This document shows, in pieces, positions 1 to 8,170 of a stretch of 14,967 nucleotides of DNA. Origin of the DNA: Bacilli bacterium (GTDB lineage Bacteria > Bacillota_I > Bacilli_A > RFN20 > CAG-826); contig JAFZLN010000123.1 of NCBI GenBank assembly GCA_017551465.1, positions 1-14,967 on the forward strand, given 5' to 3'. A program made the position numbers and the translations under genes. The notes under the pieces are model-generated. The model saw only the letters and a program-made list of their open reading frames with translations. It was not told the DNA's origin and made no database searches. Position 1 is the stretch's first letter. Each line of letters begins with the position of its first letter.

Positions 1-860
1 TAACAGTACCAATAACCACCGTTGGTGGTATAGAAAGCATAGAATGGATCTTCATAGGAACGAATAACGGTAAAACCGTTCTTCTTTAATGTTTCAGCGT
101 AGTCCGCTGGTTTAACATCCGCTAAATAAGCGGTGTAATGAGACATATTGTCTTTGTAATAGCTCTTACCATGCCATATTTCGATATTCTTACCTTCTGG
201 AGCAGGCAATGTTAAACGCTTATCTTCTTTATTAGCCGCTAAGTAGGTGGTTAATAGTTCACAGTCTTGAATCTCTTTACTGCCATTCATGTTAGTGAAT
301 GTTTTAGTGTTCTTTTCATTAACATAGATTTCAGTGAAATCAGCGTTAATATAGAACAAGTATTTTTCATATGCGCGAACTAAGTAACCGGAGTTATCTT
401 CGTACTTATGAACTTGTAATTGTTTTTGCTTTTCTTCAGAAATAGCAATGGATGAACCAGATAACCAATATGTTTCACCATCAGTACATGTATAATCGAT
501 GTCTTGGAAATAACGTGTACCATCTTTTTCATAGAAATAGATTCTATTGCCATCTAAGAAATAGATTGAGCTAGCGGTTTGATCATCCTCTTTATTATGG
601 TATGAAATATACCAGTTCTTTTCACTATAGTAGGAGGTAGCACTTTTGCCTTCATAGATTCTCCACCAGTAGGCACCTTCATCAACGGCTTTGTTGAATG
701 ATGCCATATCAGTGCTCTTTTCAAATTTGAGCTCTTGTGTGAAGTAATCTTCGTAATTAGTGTAGTTATTGGTTTTACCACCAAGTGCGCCTAAAAGATC
801 ACACGATGTGATGGCTAAACTTAAAATAGAAATAATAAATAATTTAGAACGTTTATTCAT
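1..860 (-). CDS. Putative lipoprotein of unknown function (3' end beyond window)
   Basis: Reading leftwards from an ATG at 858-860, an open frame of 286 codons continues without a stop to the window edge, so the C-terminus is missing. The start is supported by an AGAGGTG ribosome binding site about 6 nt upstream. The N-terminus MNKRSKLFIISILSLAITSC is a lipoprotein signal peptide with Cys20 after the lipobox ITSC, so the protein is probably anchored on the outer face of the membrane. The mature part is rich in Tyr, Lys and acidic residues and looks like alternating beta strands. Near the left edge there is a short module (ADYAETLKKNGFTVIRSYED) whose pattern recalls modules in the Big_3 lipoprotein at 9449-11635. 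I do not recognise a family. The gene is divergent from the membrane protein at 988 and is separated from the transporter locus, so no shared role is implied. Confident as a gene, unknown as to function. Confidence 0.85.
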   Translation of the reverse strand, partial: MNKRSKLFIISILSLAITSCDLLGALGGKTNNYTNYEDYFTQELKFEKSTDMASFNKAVDEGAYWWRIYEGKSATSYYSEKNWYISYHNKEDDQTASSIYFLDGNRIYFYEKDGTRYFQDIDYTCTDGETYWLSGSSIAISEEKQKQLQVHKYEDNSGYLVRAYEKYLFYINADFTEIYVNEKNTKTFTNMNGSKEIQDCELLTTYLAANKEDKRLTLPAPEGKNIEIWHGKSYYKDNMSHYTAYLADVKPADYAETLKKNGFTVIRSYEDPFYAFYTTNGGYWYC

Positions 861-884
861 AGAGACACCTCTCAAAACTAGTAT

Positions 885-914
885 ATTATATATCTTTTTG
901 TAGCAGATTATTAA
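885..914 (-). promoter_or_regulatory. Candidate promoter of the leftward lipoprotein gene
   Basis: On the minus strand a perfect TATAAT (885-890) lies 18 bp downstream of TTAATA (909-914, four of six matches to the -35 consensus). Transcription would begin near 878, about 18 nt before the ATG at 860, which leaves room for the AGAGGTG binding site. A 12-bp perfect palindrome ATTATTAATAAT (907-918) overlaps the -35 box. It is pure A/T, so it may be chance. Confidence 0.4.
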
Positions 915-929
915 TAATAAATCGTCCTA

Positions 930-959
930 TTTACGGAGGTTATAAACCGCTTTTATAAA
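930..959 (+). promoter_or_regulatory. Candidate promoter of the membrane protein gene
   Basis: TTTACG (930-935) and TATAAA (954-959) are 18 bp apart on the plus strand and lie upstream of the gene starting at 988. The match is moderate and the predicted start, near 966, gives a short leader of about 22 nt. The only Shine-Dalgarno-like sequence, AGGTGAT at 968-974, sits about 13 nt before the ATG, which is longer than usual. Confidence 0.3.
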
Positions 960-987
960 TATAAAGCAGGTGATAAGATATTAAATC

Positions 988-3045
988 ATGACAAAGAAAG
1001 ACTCTATTATCAATCTTTTCAAAAAGTACTTCCCATATGTGGTAATCATTATTGCATCGATTCTTTCATGCTTTGTTTATATCTGTAATGGGCTCGCCGC
1101 TGGCGATGATATTGGTTTCCATTTAGGTATGGTTAACGATTTAGTCTATGGTTTTGACCATGGTTATTTCGGTTATTCCACGAATCACTTATTCATTGGT
1201 GGTTTTGCTTTATATAACTATGCTTATTATGGTCCTGTCACCCACTATGGCGCGGCTATTTTTACATATCTATTTAGAGGATTAGGCGCTACTCCATCTG
1301 ATGGCTTAAAATTCATGATTTTTGCCTCCGCTATCTTAGGTGGCATTTATATGTACAAATTAGCACTTAAGATGTCTAGTGGTCGTCCAGCTATCGCGAT
1401 TGTTTGTTCTATCGTCTTCCTTTTACTTCCTTATCGTATTTTCTGTGCTTTAGCGAGATGCGCTTATGCTGAAAGCATCGCCATGGCCCTTATTCCTATG
1501 GTCTTCTATGGCGTATATAGTTTTATCCACGATGAAGATTATCATGTTGAACCATATATGGTGTTTGCTAGTGGCGCGATTCTTATTGTCTTATCTCATC
1601 CATTTACCGCTTTAATCACTGTTTTATTCGGTGTTTTATATGTGCTATTTAATATCAAAGGTGTGATTGTTAAGTTGCGTGATAAACGTGCACTCATATC
1701 TTTAGGAGCGGCTATCGTTATCATTATCCTATGTGTGCTTTTCTATGTATTAAATAGTCTTCACTATGAATCTTCAGAAATCTATAACATTTCCGATGAT
1801 GAAAGACAGTGGACCACATATGAATTCATCTCTGATGATACAAAGAGATCATTCCAATTCAGTGGTTTTATTAACTATATATACATCGGTGGCCGTGAAG
1901 GCGATCCTGTCTGGGCAAAAGACACCATTTCTGCTTTAACATTTAGCACCATTGTTTATATCATCTCAATGGTATTAGCTATATTAGTCGATAAATTATT
2001 AGCTAACGCAAAATATAGTAAATACTATAAGCACGCTGCTGCTAGCATCGTCGCTTTTGCTCTTCCAATCATCTTCCAAGTACGTGTTGAAATCTATTTA
2101 GCGGTTCTTATTTCCCTAATACTTTACTTCTTTATTTCATTCTTAGTTGAGAAGTTACCTGATAATTCTGAAAAATATGTACCTTTATATAAGAGTGCTG
2201 ATTTATATTTCTTAATCATCTCTTTAATCATTACCTTAGCGCTTATCTTTGTGCCTTGGGCATGGAAACTAGTGCCTCCTATTATGTATAAAGGTCAATT
2301 CCCATGGAGAATGTATAGCATGCTTTCATTCCTTATTGCGATGCTTGTTTCTCTAATCTTCTCACGTCTTAAAACAAACAAGATTGCGCTTGCCATTGTT
2401 TCCGTTATTGCCTGTGGCTTAATGACTGTTACTATGGGCACTCTTGAAAAGAGAGTGATATTTGAGCATAACCCTACCGCTATCATCGTCCAAGATGGCG
2501 AAGAGTTTGCTAAAGAAATCAAGTATTCAGGTGCCCAAAATGAAATGATTCCACAGGTGTTCTACGATAACGCCTATACATCTGAATACACTAATACTTT
2601 ATATTTCACTGTGAGAAATCGTATTTGGTCACAAAAAGACTATATCTATGATTTAGAAAGTTATATTAAGCCAAGTGTCTTAGAAGGAAGCGGAGATATT
2701 GAAATCTACGAATACAATACTCCTAATAATAAATTCCACGTTAATATCACTAGTGAAACCGCTTTAGTGCAGTTCCCACAGTTCTACTATGACACTTATG
2801 AACTTAAACAAGATGGTAAGACCATTAGCAAAGTACAAAACGTCGATGGCTTAATCTCTTTCACTTTAAAGCAAGGCACATACGATGTTGCCCTATCATT
2901 TAAGCCATCTAAGGCTTATCAAGTCACAATTCCATTATTTTATATAGGGACATTCTTATTAGTCTCTGGTGGCGTGTTTGGCCTCATTTATCGTAAGAAA
3001 TCAATGAACCAAAAGCCAAAAGAAGAAATTACTTCTAATGAATAA
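988..3045 (+). CDS. Polytopic membrane protein, YfhO / PTPS-related (GT-C-like) family
   Basis: A 685-residue protein with many hydrophobic segments. TM1 is about residues 16-34. It is followed by an extracytoplasmic loop with GDDIGFHL (39-46), matching the acidic Gxx-FHL motif after TM1 in YfhO and '6-pyruvoyl-tetrahydropterin synthase-related' membrane proteins. LPYRIF (147-152), the R-x-AYAES segment (157-163) and QFPWRMYS (437-444) are further hallmarks of that group. Residues about 485-645 form a beta-rich extracytoplasmic domain, followed by a last TM at about 646-668 and a charged tail. Members of this group are thought to be GT-C-type glycosyltransferases that add sugars to cell-envelope polymers from lipid-linked donors. 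The actual substrate cannot be read here, and the family name does not imply pterin chemistry. An in-frame TAA directly upstream (982-984) fixes ATG 988 as the first possible ATG start. The gene is monocistronic and convergent with oppF. Confidence 0.85.
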   Translation: MTKKDSIINLFKKYFPYVVIIIASILSCFVYICNGLAAGDDIGFHLGMVNDLVYGFDHGYFGYSTNHLFIGGFALYNYAYYGPVTHYGAAIFTYLFRGLGATPSDGLKFMIFASAILGGIYMYKLALKMSSGRPAIAIVCSIVFLLLPYRIFCALARCAYAESIAMALIPMVFYGVYSFIHDEDYHVEPYMVFASGAILIVLSHPFTALITVLFGVLYVLFNIKGVIVKLRDKRALISLGAAIVIIILCVLFYVLNSLHYESSEIYNISDDERQWTTYEFISDDTKRSFQFSGFINYIYIGGREGDPVWAKDTISALTFSTIVYIISMVLAILVDKLLANAKYSKYYKHAAASIVAFALPIIFQVRVEIYLAVLISLILYFFISFLVEKLPDNSEKYVPLYKSADLYFLIISLIITLALIFVPWAWKLVPPIMYKGQFPWRMYSMLSFLIAMLVSLIFSRLKTNKIALAIVSVIACGLMTVTMGTLEKRVIFEHNPTAIIVQDGEEFAKEIKYSGAQNEMIPQVFYDNAYTSEYTNTLYFTVRNRIWSQKDYIYDLESYIKPSVLEGSGDIEIYEYNTPNNKFHVNITSETALVQFPQFYYDTYELKQDGKTISKVQNVDGLISFTLKQGTYDVALSFKPSKAYQVTIPLFYIGTFLLVSGGVFGLIYRKKSMNQKPKEEITSNE

Positions 3046-3050
3046 AAGAA

Positions 3051-3072
3051 AAGACCAGTAAATGCTGGTCTT
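3051..3072. terminator. Bidirectional intrinsic terminator
   Basis: AAGACCAG (3051-3058) and CTGGTCTT (3065-3072) form an 8-bp stem around the 6-nt loop TAAATG. T-rich sequence follows on the plus strand (TATTTCTTTT). On the minus strand the stem is likewise followed by TTCTTTTATT. The stem lies between the stop of the rightward membrane protein (3045) and overlaps the stop of oppF (3071-3073), so it can end transcription from both directions. Confidence 0.85.
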
Positions 3073-4300
3073 ATTTCTTTTCGTTTAAAGCTTTACGATA
3101 TTTCTCAAGTTCTTCTGTATTCGCCATGACGAAGTGTCCAGGAGTAATTTCAGTAAGCTTTGGGGCTTCTTTGGAGTAATCATGTTCATTAGCAGGAACA
3201 TAGATGTATCTCTTTCTTTCCTTTTCACTTAATGGGTCTGGCTTTGGAATCGCAGAGAGAAGTGCTTTAGTGTATGGGTGTAATGGGTGAGCGAAGAGTT
3301 CATCACTACTTGCTAACTCAACGATATTACCGAAATACATAACGGCGATTCTATCGCAGAAGTACTTAACAACAGATAAGTCGTGAGCGATAAACATCAT
3401 AGTTAAGCCCATCTCGTCTTTTAAATTATTCAATAAATTGATAATTTGGGCTCTAATAGACACGTCAAGCGCTGAAATTGGCTCGTCACAGATGAGGAAG
3501 TCTGGATTCATAATTAAGGCTCTAGCGATGCCAATACGTTGACGTTGACCACCAGAGAATTCGTGTGGGTAACGGGAAGCGTATTCTGGAAGCAAACCGA
3601 CCTTCACTAAAGCGTCTCTAACTTTTTGTGAATTTTCGAATCTGTTGTATTGACCTTGGATGTGTAAACCTTCTTCAATGATGTCATTGACGGTCATACG
3701 TGGATCCAAGCTATCGACAGGATCTTGGAAGATCATTTGCATCTTGCTCATCAGCTTCTTGTTGACGTGTTTTTCGTCATATTCGTGTTGAGCAATCTTT
3801 TCTTTTTGTTCTTTGATTAAGGCCGCTAAATCGGTTTTGATTTGTTCGATTTGAGTGTTGTATTGAGCCTTAATTTTCGCGGTTTCGCTTTCGACAAATT
3901 CTTTATTGCCTTGTTCATCAGCGAGAACACGAATCTTTTCGTTCATCTCGTTAGTTAATTCTTTAATCTTGCGACGAGCTTTAATTCTCTTCCACTTGAT
4001 TTCTTTTTTATTCCATCTGCTGCCCGCAACAATACGGTAACCTTTGAAATAAACAGAACCGGAAGTAGCCTTATATAACTTGATTAAAGTTCTACCAGTT
4101 GTGGTTTTACCACAGCCAGATTCACCAACGATACCAAAGCATTCACCTTTTTTGATATCAAAGCTGATATCGTGAACGGCTTTAGTGACGAAAGCATTTT
4201 TACCATGACCGAACTTAAAGAATTGCTTTAAGTGTCTGACTGATAACTCGATATTGTTATCCACTAATTCGGGAAGATAAGTAACTTTTCTATTTGCCAT
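3071..4300 (-). CDS. oppF: Oligopeptide ABC transporter ATP-binding protein OppF, with helical insertion
   Basis: A 409-residue ATPase that would power peptide import on the cytoplasmic side with OppD. Visible motifs: Walker A GESGCGKT (59-66), Q-loop FQDP (Gln192), signature SGGQRQR (249-255), Walker B FLICDEP (269-274), D-loop SALD and H-loop His306, followed by the Opp/Dpp C-terminal domain (HPYTKALL, about 341-348). Walker A to Q-loop is 127 residues, against about 45 in enteric OppF. The extra 80 or so (about 96-182) are charged, Lys/Glu-rich and probably a helical hairpin. The tail (about 366-402, with HDYSKEAP and PGHFVMAN) lacks the cysteine cluster of many Opp/Dpp ATPases and resembles the streptococcal AmiF tail as I remember it. 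It is the last gene of oppBCDF, 2 nt after oppD, with AAGGAGG 10 nt before the ATG. Family assignment is secure. Confidence 0.95.
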   Translation of the reverse strand: MANRKVTYLPELVDNNIELSVRHLKQFFKFGHGKNAFVTKAVHDISFDIKKGECFGIVGESGCGKTTTGRTLIKLYKATSGSVYFKGYRIVAGSRWNKKEIKWKRIKARRKIKELTNEMNEKIRVLADEQGNKEFVESETAKIKAQYNTQIEQIKTDLAALIKEQKEKIAQHEYDEKHVNKKLMSKMQMIFQDPVDSLDPRMTVNDIIEEGLHIQGQYNRFENSQKVRDALVKVGLLPEYASRYPHEFSGGQRQRIGIARALIMNPDFLICDEPISALDVSIRAQIINLLNNLKDEMGLTMMFIAHDLSVVKYFCDRIAVMYFGNIVELASSDELFAHPLHPYTKALLSAIPKPDPLSEKERKRYIYVPANEHDYSKEAPKLTEITPGHFVMANTEELEKYRKALNEKK

Positions 4301-4302
4301 AG

Positions 4303-6027
4303 TTATTTGTCCTCCTTCTTAGCTTTTTTAGCTTCTCTAGCCTTGTGCGCGGCCAAGGATGCCTCAATACGAGTCTTAACAATCGCTGGCATTTCCACCT
4401 TTGGTGCTCTTGGATCTAATAACCAAGTAGCAGCATAGTGAGTATCACTAACCTTGAATAAAGGTGGTTCTTTCTTGAAGTCAATCTTCATTGCATATTT
4501 ACTACGTAAAGCGAAGGCATCACCCTTTGGAGGATAGATAAGGTTTGGTGGAGTACCTGGAATGGCATCCAATCTTTCTTTACTATCAACATCAGGGATA
4601 GATGATAATAACGCCCAAGTATATGGATGTTTTGGATCGTAGAAGATTTCTTCTTCTTTACCATATTCAACGATTTTACCAGCATACATAACTGCGACAC
4701 GGTCCGCCATATTGGCGACGACACCTAAGTCGTGAGTAATGAAGATAACAGAGATGTTTCTTTCTGCTTTTAAACGATTAATTAATTCAAGAATTTGCGC
4801 TTGAATTGTAACGTCTAAAGCAGTTGTTGGTTCGTCACAAATTAAGATATCTGGGTTAGCGGTTAAGGCAATAGCGATAACAATACGTTGTCTCATACCA
4901 CCAGAGAATTCAAATGGATATTGTCTGAATCTCTTTTCTGGGAATGGGATACCGACTTCCGCCATAACCTTGAGGGCTCTTTCCTTAGCTTCCGCTTTAG
5001 TAATTCTCATCTTAGAGACAAATTTCTTTTTAGCGGTAACTGGATCAACACCCTTTTCAAGATCGGCTTTATATTCAGCGCGATATTGCTTTTTGACTTC
5101 ATTGACCTTAGCATTGGCCTCTTTCTTTTTGGCTAAGTATTTGGCTTTAGCTTCAGCAATGATTGGCTTGTATTTGGCTTTTAATTCCGCCCTATTGGCG
5201 TTTTGATGCGCTTTGGCTTCAGCGATTTTCTTATCAAAGTCTTCTTTGGTTTTCTTTAATAAGGCATCGTTATCGCCTTTTTTAGCAAGAGCAGCTTCTT
5301 TAATAGCGGTCTTATCTGCTAAGTATTTGGCATTGGACTCTTCTAAGGCTTTAGCTTTAGCGGCAACGAGCTCTTGTTTCTTAGCGGCATCTTGTTCATT
5401 AGCGATTAATTCATCATATTGATGCTTAATATGAACATTTTCTAGACCGTGGTCTAACTTCAAAGCATAGAGTTGACCATCAGATTCGTTTTTAACAACG
5501 TTTCTAATTCTTTGAATTTCTTTTTTCTTTTCACTCTTTTGGAACTTAACGGCTTCTTTACCTTTGTTGAGTTCACGCTTGTAAGTAGTGATGGCGTTCT
5601 TATAGGCAACGAATTCAGTAGCAACTAAGTCATCTCTCATTTGTTTGAGGTGGTCACCATTGAGTAACATTGCTTCGGTAATTTGTTTACCGATACGCAT
5701 GATTGGGTTTAATGATGATAATGGGTCTTGGAAGATCATACCAATCTTATGGCCTCTGATACGATGGAATTCATCTTCAGAAACCTTGGTTAAGTCTTCA
5801 CCTTCATACATGATAGAGCCTTCGGCAATACGGCCGTTAGCGGCTAAGATGCCCATGATGGTTTTACTGGTAACGGATTTACCAGAACCGGATTCACCAA
5901 CGATACATAATGTTTCGCCCTTATATAAGTCGAAGGAAACACCTCTAACTGCTTGGACGTAACCATTATCAGTGGAGAAGTTGACATGTAAATCTTTGAC
6001 AGATAAAACGATTTCTTTGTTTTCCAT
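4303..6027 (-). CDS. oppD: Oligopeptide ABC transporter ATP-binding protein OppD, with long coiled-coil insertion
   Basis: A 574-residue ATPase partner of OppF; the family usually has about 330-360 residues. Visible: Walker A GESGSGKS (44-51), Q-loop IFQDPLSSLNP (Gln100), signature FSGGMRQR (374-381), Walker B ILICDEP (394-400), D-loop TALD and H-loop His432. Q-loop to signature spans about 275 residues against about 60 in Salmonella OppD. The surplus of about 215 (residues 125-340) is Lys/Ala/Glu-rich, free of glycine-proline turns for long stretches, and contains a repeated AKYLA pattern (233-237 and 295-299), which suggests a long coiled coil. The C-terminal domain has PPKGDAFALRSKYAMKIDF, where the four cysteines that bind an iron-sulphur cluster in many homologues are Asp503, Ser509, Asp516 and Thr534. 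All nucleotide-binding motifs are intact, so the protein should be active. It lies 2 nt after oppC, with AAAGGAG 10 nt before the ATG. Confidence 0.95.
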   Translation of the reverse strand: MENKEIVLSVKDLHVNFSTDNGYVQAVRGVSFDLYKGETLCIVGESGSGKSVTSKTIMGILAANGRIAEGSIMYEGEDLTKVSEDEFHRIRGHKIGMIFQDPLSSLNPIMRIGKQITEAMLLNGDHLKQMRDDLVATEFVAYKNAITTYKRELNKGKEAVKFQKSEKKKEIQRIRNVVKNESDGQLYALKLDHGLENVHIKHQYDELIANEQDAAKKQELVAAKAKALEESNAKYLADKTAIKEAALAKKGDNDALLKKTKEDFDKKIAEAKAHQNANRAELKAKYKPIIAEAKAKYLAKKKEANAKVNEVKKQYRAEYKADLEKGVDPVTAKKKFVSKMRITKAEAKERALKVMAEVGIPFPEKRFRQYPFEFSGGMRQRIVIAIALTANPDILICDEPTTALDVTIQAQILELINRLKAERNISVIFITHDLGVVANMADRVAVMYAGKIVEYGKEEEIFYDPKHPYTWALLSSIPDVDSKERLDAIPGTPPNLIYPPKGDAFALRSKYAMKIDFKKEPPLFKVSDTHYAATWLLDPRAPKVEMPAIVKTRIEASLAAHKAREAKKAKKEDK

Positions 6028-6029
6028 GA

Positions 6030-8168
6030 TTATTCTTCTCCTTTCAAGCTTGGGTTAACCGCATCTCTTAAACCATTACCGAATAAGTTAAAGGAAATCA
6101 TGGTGAGAGCGATGATAACCGCTGGGAATATTAATAAGTATGGGTTTGCGAATAATTCTGATTGGTTATCAGCAAGGATAACACCTAATGAGGACATATT
6201 CTTTAAACCTAAGTTCAAGTAAGCGATACTAGCTTCTGAGAAGATGGTAAGAGGAATCATTAAGACGGAACCGGTAATGATTGTACCTAAACCATTTGGC
6301 AAGATGTGTCTAGCAATAAGTCTAGCGTCACTTGCGCCTAGTGTACGTGAAGCTAAAACGTATTCACGGCCTCTAAATCTATAGAACTGTGTTCTGGTAG
6401 TTTCTGCAACACCGAGCCAGCCAGTCATACAAAGGGCGACAATGAATGTTCTAAAGTTACTACCCATATGCAAGATAATAAGCGTTAAGACGACCATACC
6501 TGGCATACGACCGATAATTTCGGCAATTCTTTCCATGACCAAGTCGACTGTACCACCGAAGTAGCCGGAGATTGCGCCCCACGCTAATCCGAAGAAGAAG
6601 CAAATCACGAAGACGATAATACCGATTAAGAGGGATGTTCTTAAGCCTTCAAAGACATATTTGAACATATCTCTACCGGATTTATCAGTACCCATAAGGT
6701 ATTTTGGCATTGTGTCAAATCCAAGGAATTTGTAGTTATAAACTTTAGCGACACAGCCTAAGTTACCAAGAGTTTCATAACCATAGAAGTTATCAACGGT
6801 TAATTCTTCGGCAAGTGGGCATTTGTCCTTGTTAAGGATTGTACATTTGAAGTTAGCGGCATCGAAGAGGAAACGGCCATCATTTAAGTTAGTAATAGCG
6901 CCGTTATATGAAACCCAACCAGCTTTTTCATAGGCTAATAAGTCAGTGATAGCGAAGTTACGGATTTCTTTGATACCAAATGCAGCGTCATATGTATCAT
7001 AAGTGAATGAACAGAAGTGTGTTTTGGATAAGTAAACACGTTGCACACCTGTACATGGCCAGTATTCATAGCCATCGTTTTCAACTTTAGTTAAAGCTTT
7101 TGTGGCGTCAGTGAATGATGCGGCATCAAATATTGCTTTGACTTTTTCATCAGCAGATGTGCTTTCAAAGACAATGCTTCTAATTAAAGAACATGTATTG
7201 GCCTTTTTATCATCTGGATTCATCTTCACATAGAAATTAGCGTTCTTAAATGTGGTTTTACCTGTCGCGGTTGTGATGATATCAGCGATATTGACTTTAT
7301 CTTGTTTCATTGAAGCAACACCACTACCGATGTTATGGACGATATCATAACCAACTAATTCCACTTCAGTTCTTTCAATGTACATTGGAGTGGATGGATC
7401 ATCATCCTCGAATTCAAAATAGAAAGCAGATTCACCAAGACGATAGTTTTCTGGAATGGTTAAATCAGTTTTGCCTTCCATCAAATTGAGTTTATCAGCG
7501 TCATATGTATCAAAGACTGACAAATATAAATCACTATTGAGCTCTAAGTTTTCAATTGCGCAAGTTGAAATAGTAACAAAGTCATTTTCCGCACGAGTGC
7601 TATAGTAACCGAATTGGATATAGCCTTCTCTACCAAATGAGCCTAATGTTGATAGGTCGTTGGAATATTGTTCTGGAGTAATTTTCTTATTGCTGATAGC
7701 GCTTCTAACAAAGGTATTAGAATCTGGCCACCAATGTTCCATTTTTTCTGCTTCGGTTTGAGCGTTTGGCATCTCACCAATATCGACTGGAATGTTTTTG
7801 TATGTGATGGTACCATCCCACCAACCTGCACCGGCATCAAAAAGTTTTGGTGCAAGGTATTGTTGCGCGGCACGTTGAGGAGCGCCTTCATCACTTCTAA
7901 GGTCACTCTTATCAATAATTGGAACAAGGAATGACATTAGTAAAAGGACACCGAGGATACCTGCGGCAACGACGGATGATTTATTCTTACGGAATCTTTT
8001 AAGGGAGTCTTTTAAGAATGTTGTTGGCTTTGTTTGGAACTTTTGTTCATGAACGGAGGAATCAACTTCTGTTAAAACGAAATCGTCATCAGTAATTTTA
8101 TCTTCAACTTCAACGTTTTCGTTAACTGGGGCTTCTTCAACTAGTTCGAAATCTTTATCTTCTAACAT
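6030..8168 (-). CDS. oppC: Oligopeptide ABC transporter permease OppC with giant extracytoplasmic domain
   Basis: A 712-residue permease, more than twice the usual 300 or so. An acidic cytoplasmic N-terminus (1-60) is followed by TM1 (about 65-85). About 400 extracytoplasmic residues come next (about 88-490), with seven cysteines (203, 326, 372, 386, 442, 450, 472) and many aromatic and acidic residues. The standard OppC core then resumes at YLMGTDKSGRD (490-500). TMs follow at about 511-533, 551-568, 571-590, 626-648 and 676-699. The EAA loop that contacts the ATPase is REYVLASRTLGASDARLIAR (601-620). In ordinary OppC the TM1-to-LGTD distance is only about 40-50 residues. The role of the large domain is unknown; docking of the substrate-binding protein or lipoproteins is a guess. 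The gene starts 2 nt after oppB. Its only upstream purine tract is GGGGG (8182-8186), 13 nt away, so translation probably depends on coupling to oppB. Confidence 0.95.
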   Translation of the reverse strand: MLEDKDFELVEEAPVNENVEVEDKITDDDFVLTEVDSSVHEQKFQTKPTTFLKDSLKRFRKNKSSVVAAGILGVLLLMSFLVPIIDKSDLRSDEGAPQRAAQQYLAPKLFDAGAGWWDGTITYKNIPVDIGEMPNAQTEAEKMEHWWPDSNTFVRSAISNKKITPEQYSNDLSTLGSFGREGYIQFGYYSTRAENDFVTISTCAIENLELNSDLYLSVFDTYDADKLNLMEGKTDLTIPENYRLGESAFYFEFEDDDPSTPMYIERTEVELVGYDIVHNIGSGVASMKQDKVNIADIITTATGKTTFKNANFYVKMNPDDKKANTCSLIRSIVFESTSADEKVKAIFDAASFTDATKALTKVENDGYEYWPCTGVQRVYLSKTHFCSFTYDTYDAAFGIKEIRNFAITDLLAYEKAGWVSYNGAITNLNDGRFLFDAANFKCTILNKDKCPLAEELTVDNFYGYETLGNLGCVAKVYNYKFLGFDTMPKYLMGTDKSGRDMFKYVFEGLRTSLLIGIIVFVICFFFGLAWGAISGYFGGTVDLVMERIAEIIGRMPGMVVLTLIILHMGSNFRTFIVALCMTGWLGVAETTRTQFYRFRGREYVLASRTLGASDARLIARHILPNGLGTIITGSVLMIPLTIFSEASIAYLNLGLKNMSSLGVILADNQSELFANPYLLIFPAVIIALTMISFNLFGNGLRDAVNPSLKGEE

Positions 8169-8170
8169 AA

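Noticed and set aside
554..784. 76-codon minus-strand frame inside the left-edge lipoprotein
   Set aside because: It overlaps the longer lipoprotein frame that has a signal peptide, lipobox and ribosome binding site; its own product has no coherent features.
907..918. Palindrome ATTATTAATAAT as an operator
   Set aside because: It is perfect, but pure A/T in an AT-rich intergenic region, where 12-bp palindromes arise easily by chance; it is noted only with the promoter.
988..3045. Assignment of the membrane protein as a pterin synthase
   Set aside because: The family label '6-pyruvoyl-tetrahydropterin synthase-related' is historical. The protein is a many-TM membrane protein with none of the soluble enzyme's fold.
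4888..5422. Several plus-strand open frames of 69-82 codons opposite the OppD insertion
   Set aside because: They are antisense shadows of the Lys/Ala-rich coiled coil, which reads as Leu/Phe/Ser-rich membrane-like sequence on the other strand. They have no ribosome binding sites or recognisable motifs, and OppD motifs continue on both sides in the minus frame.
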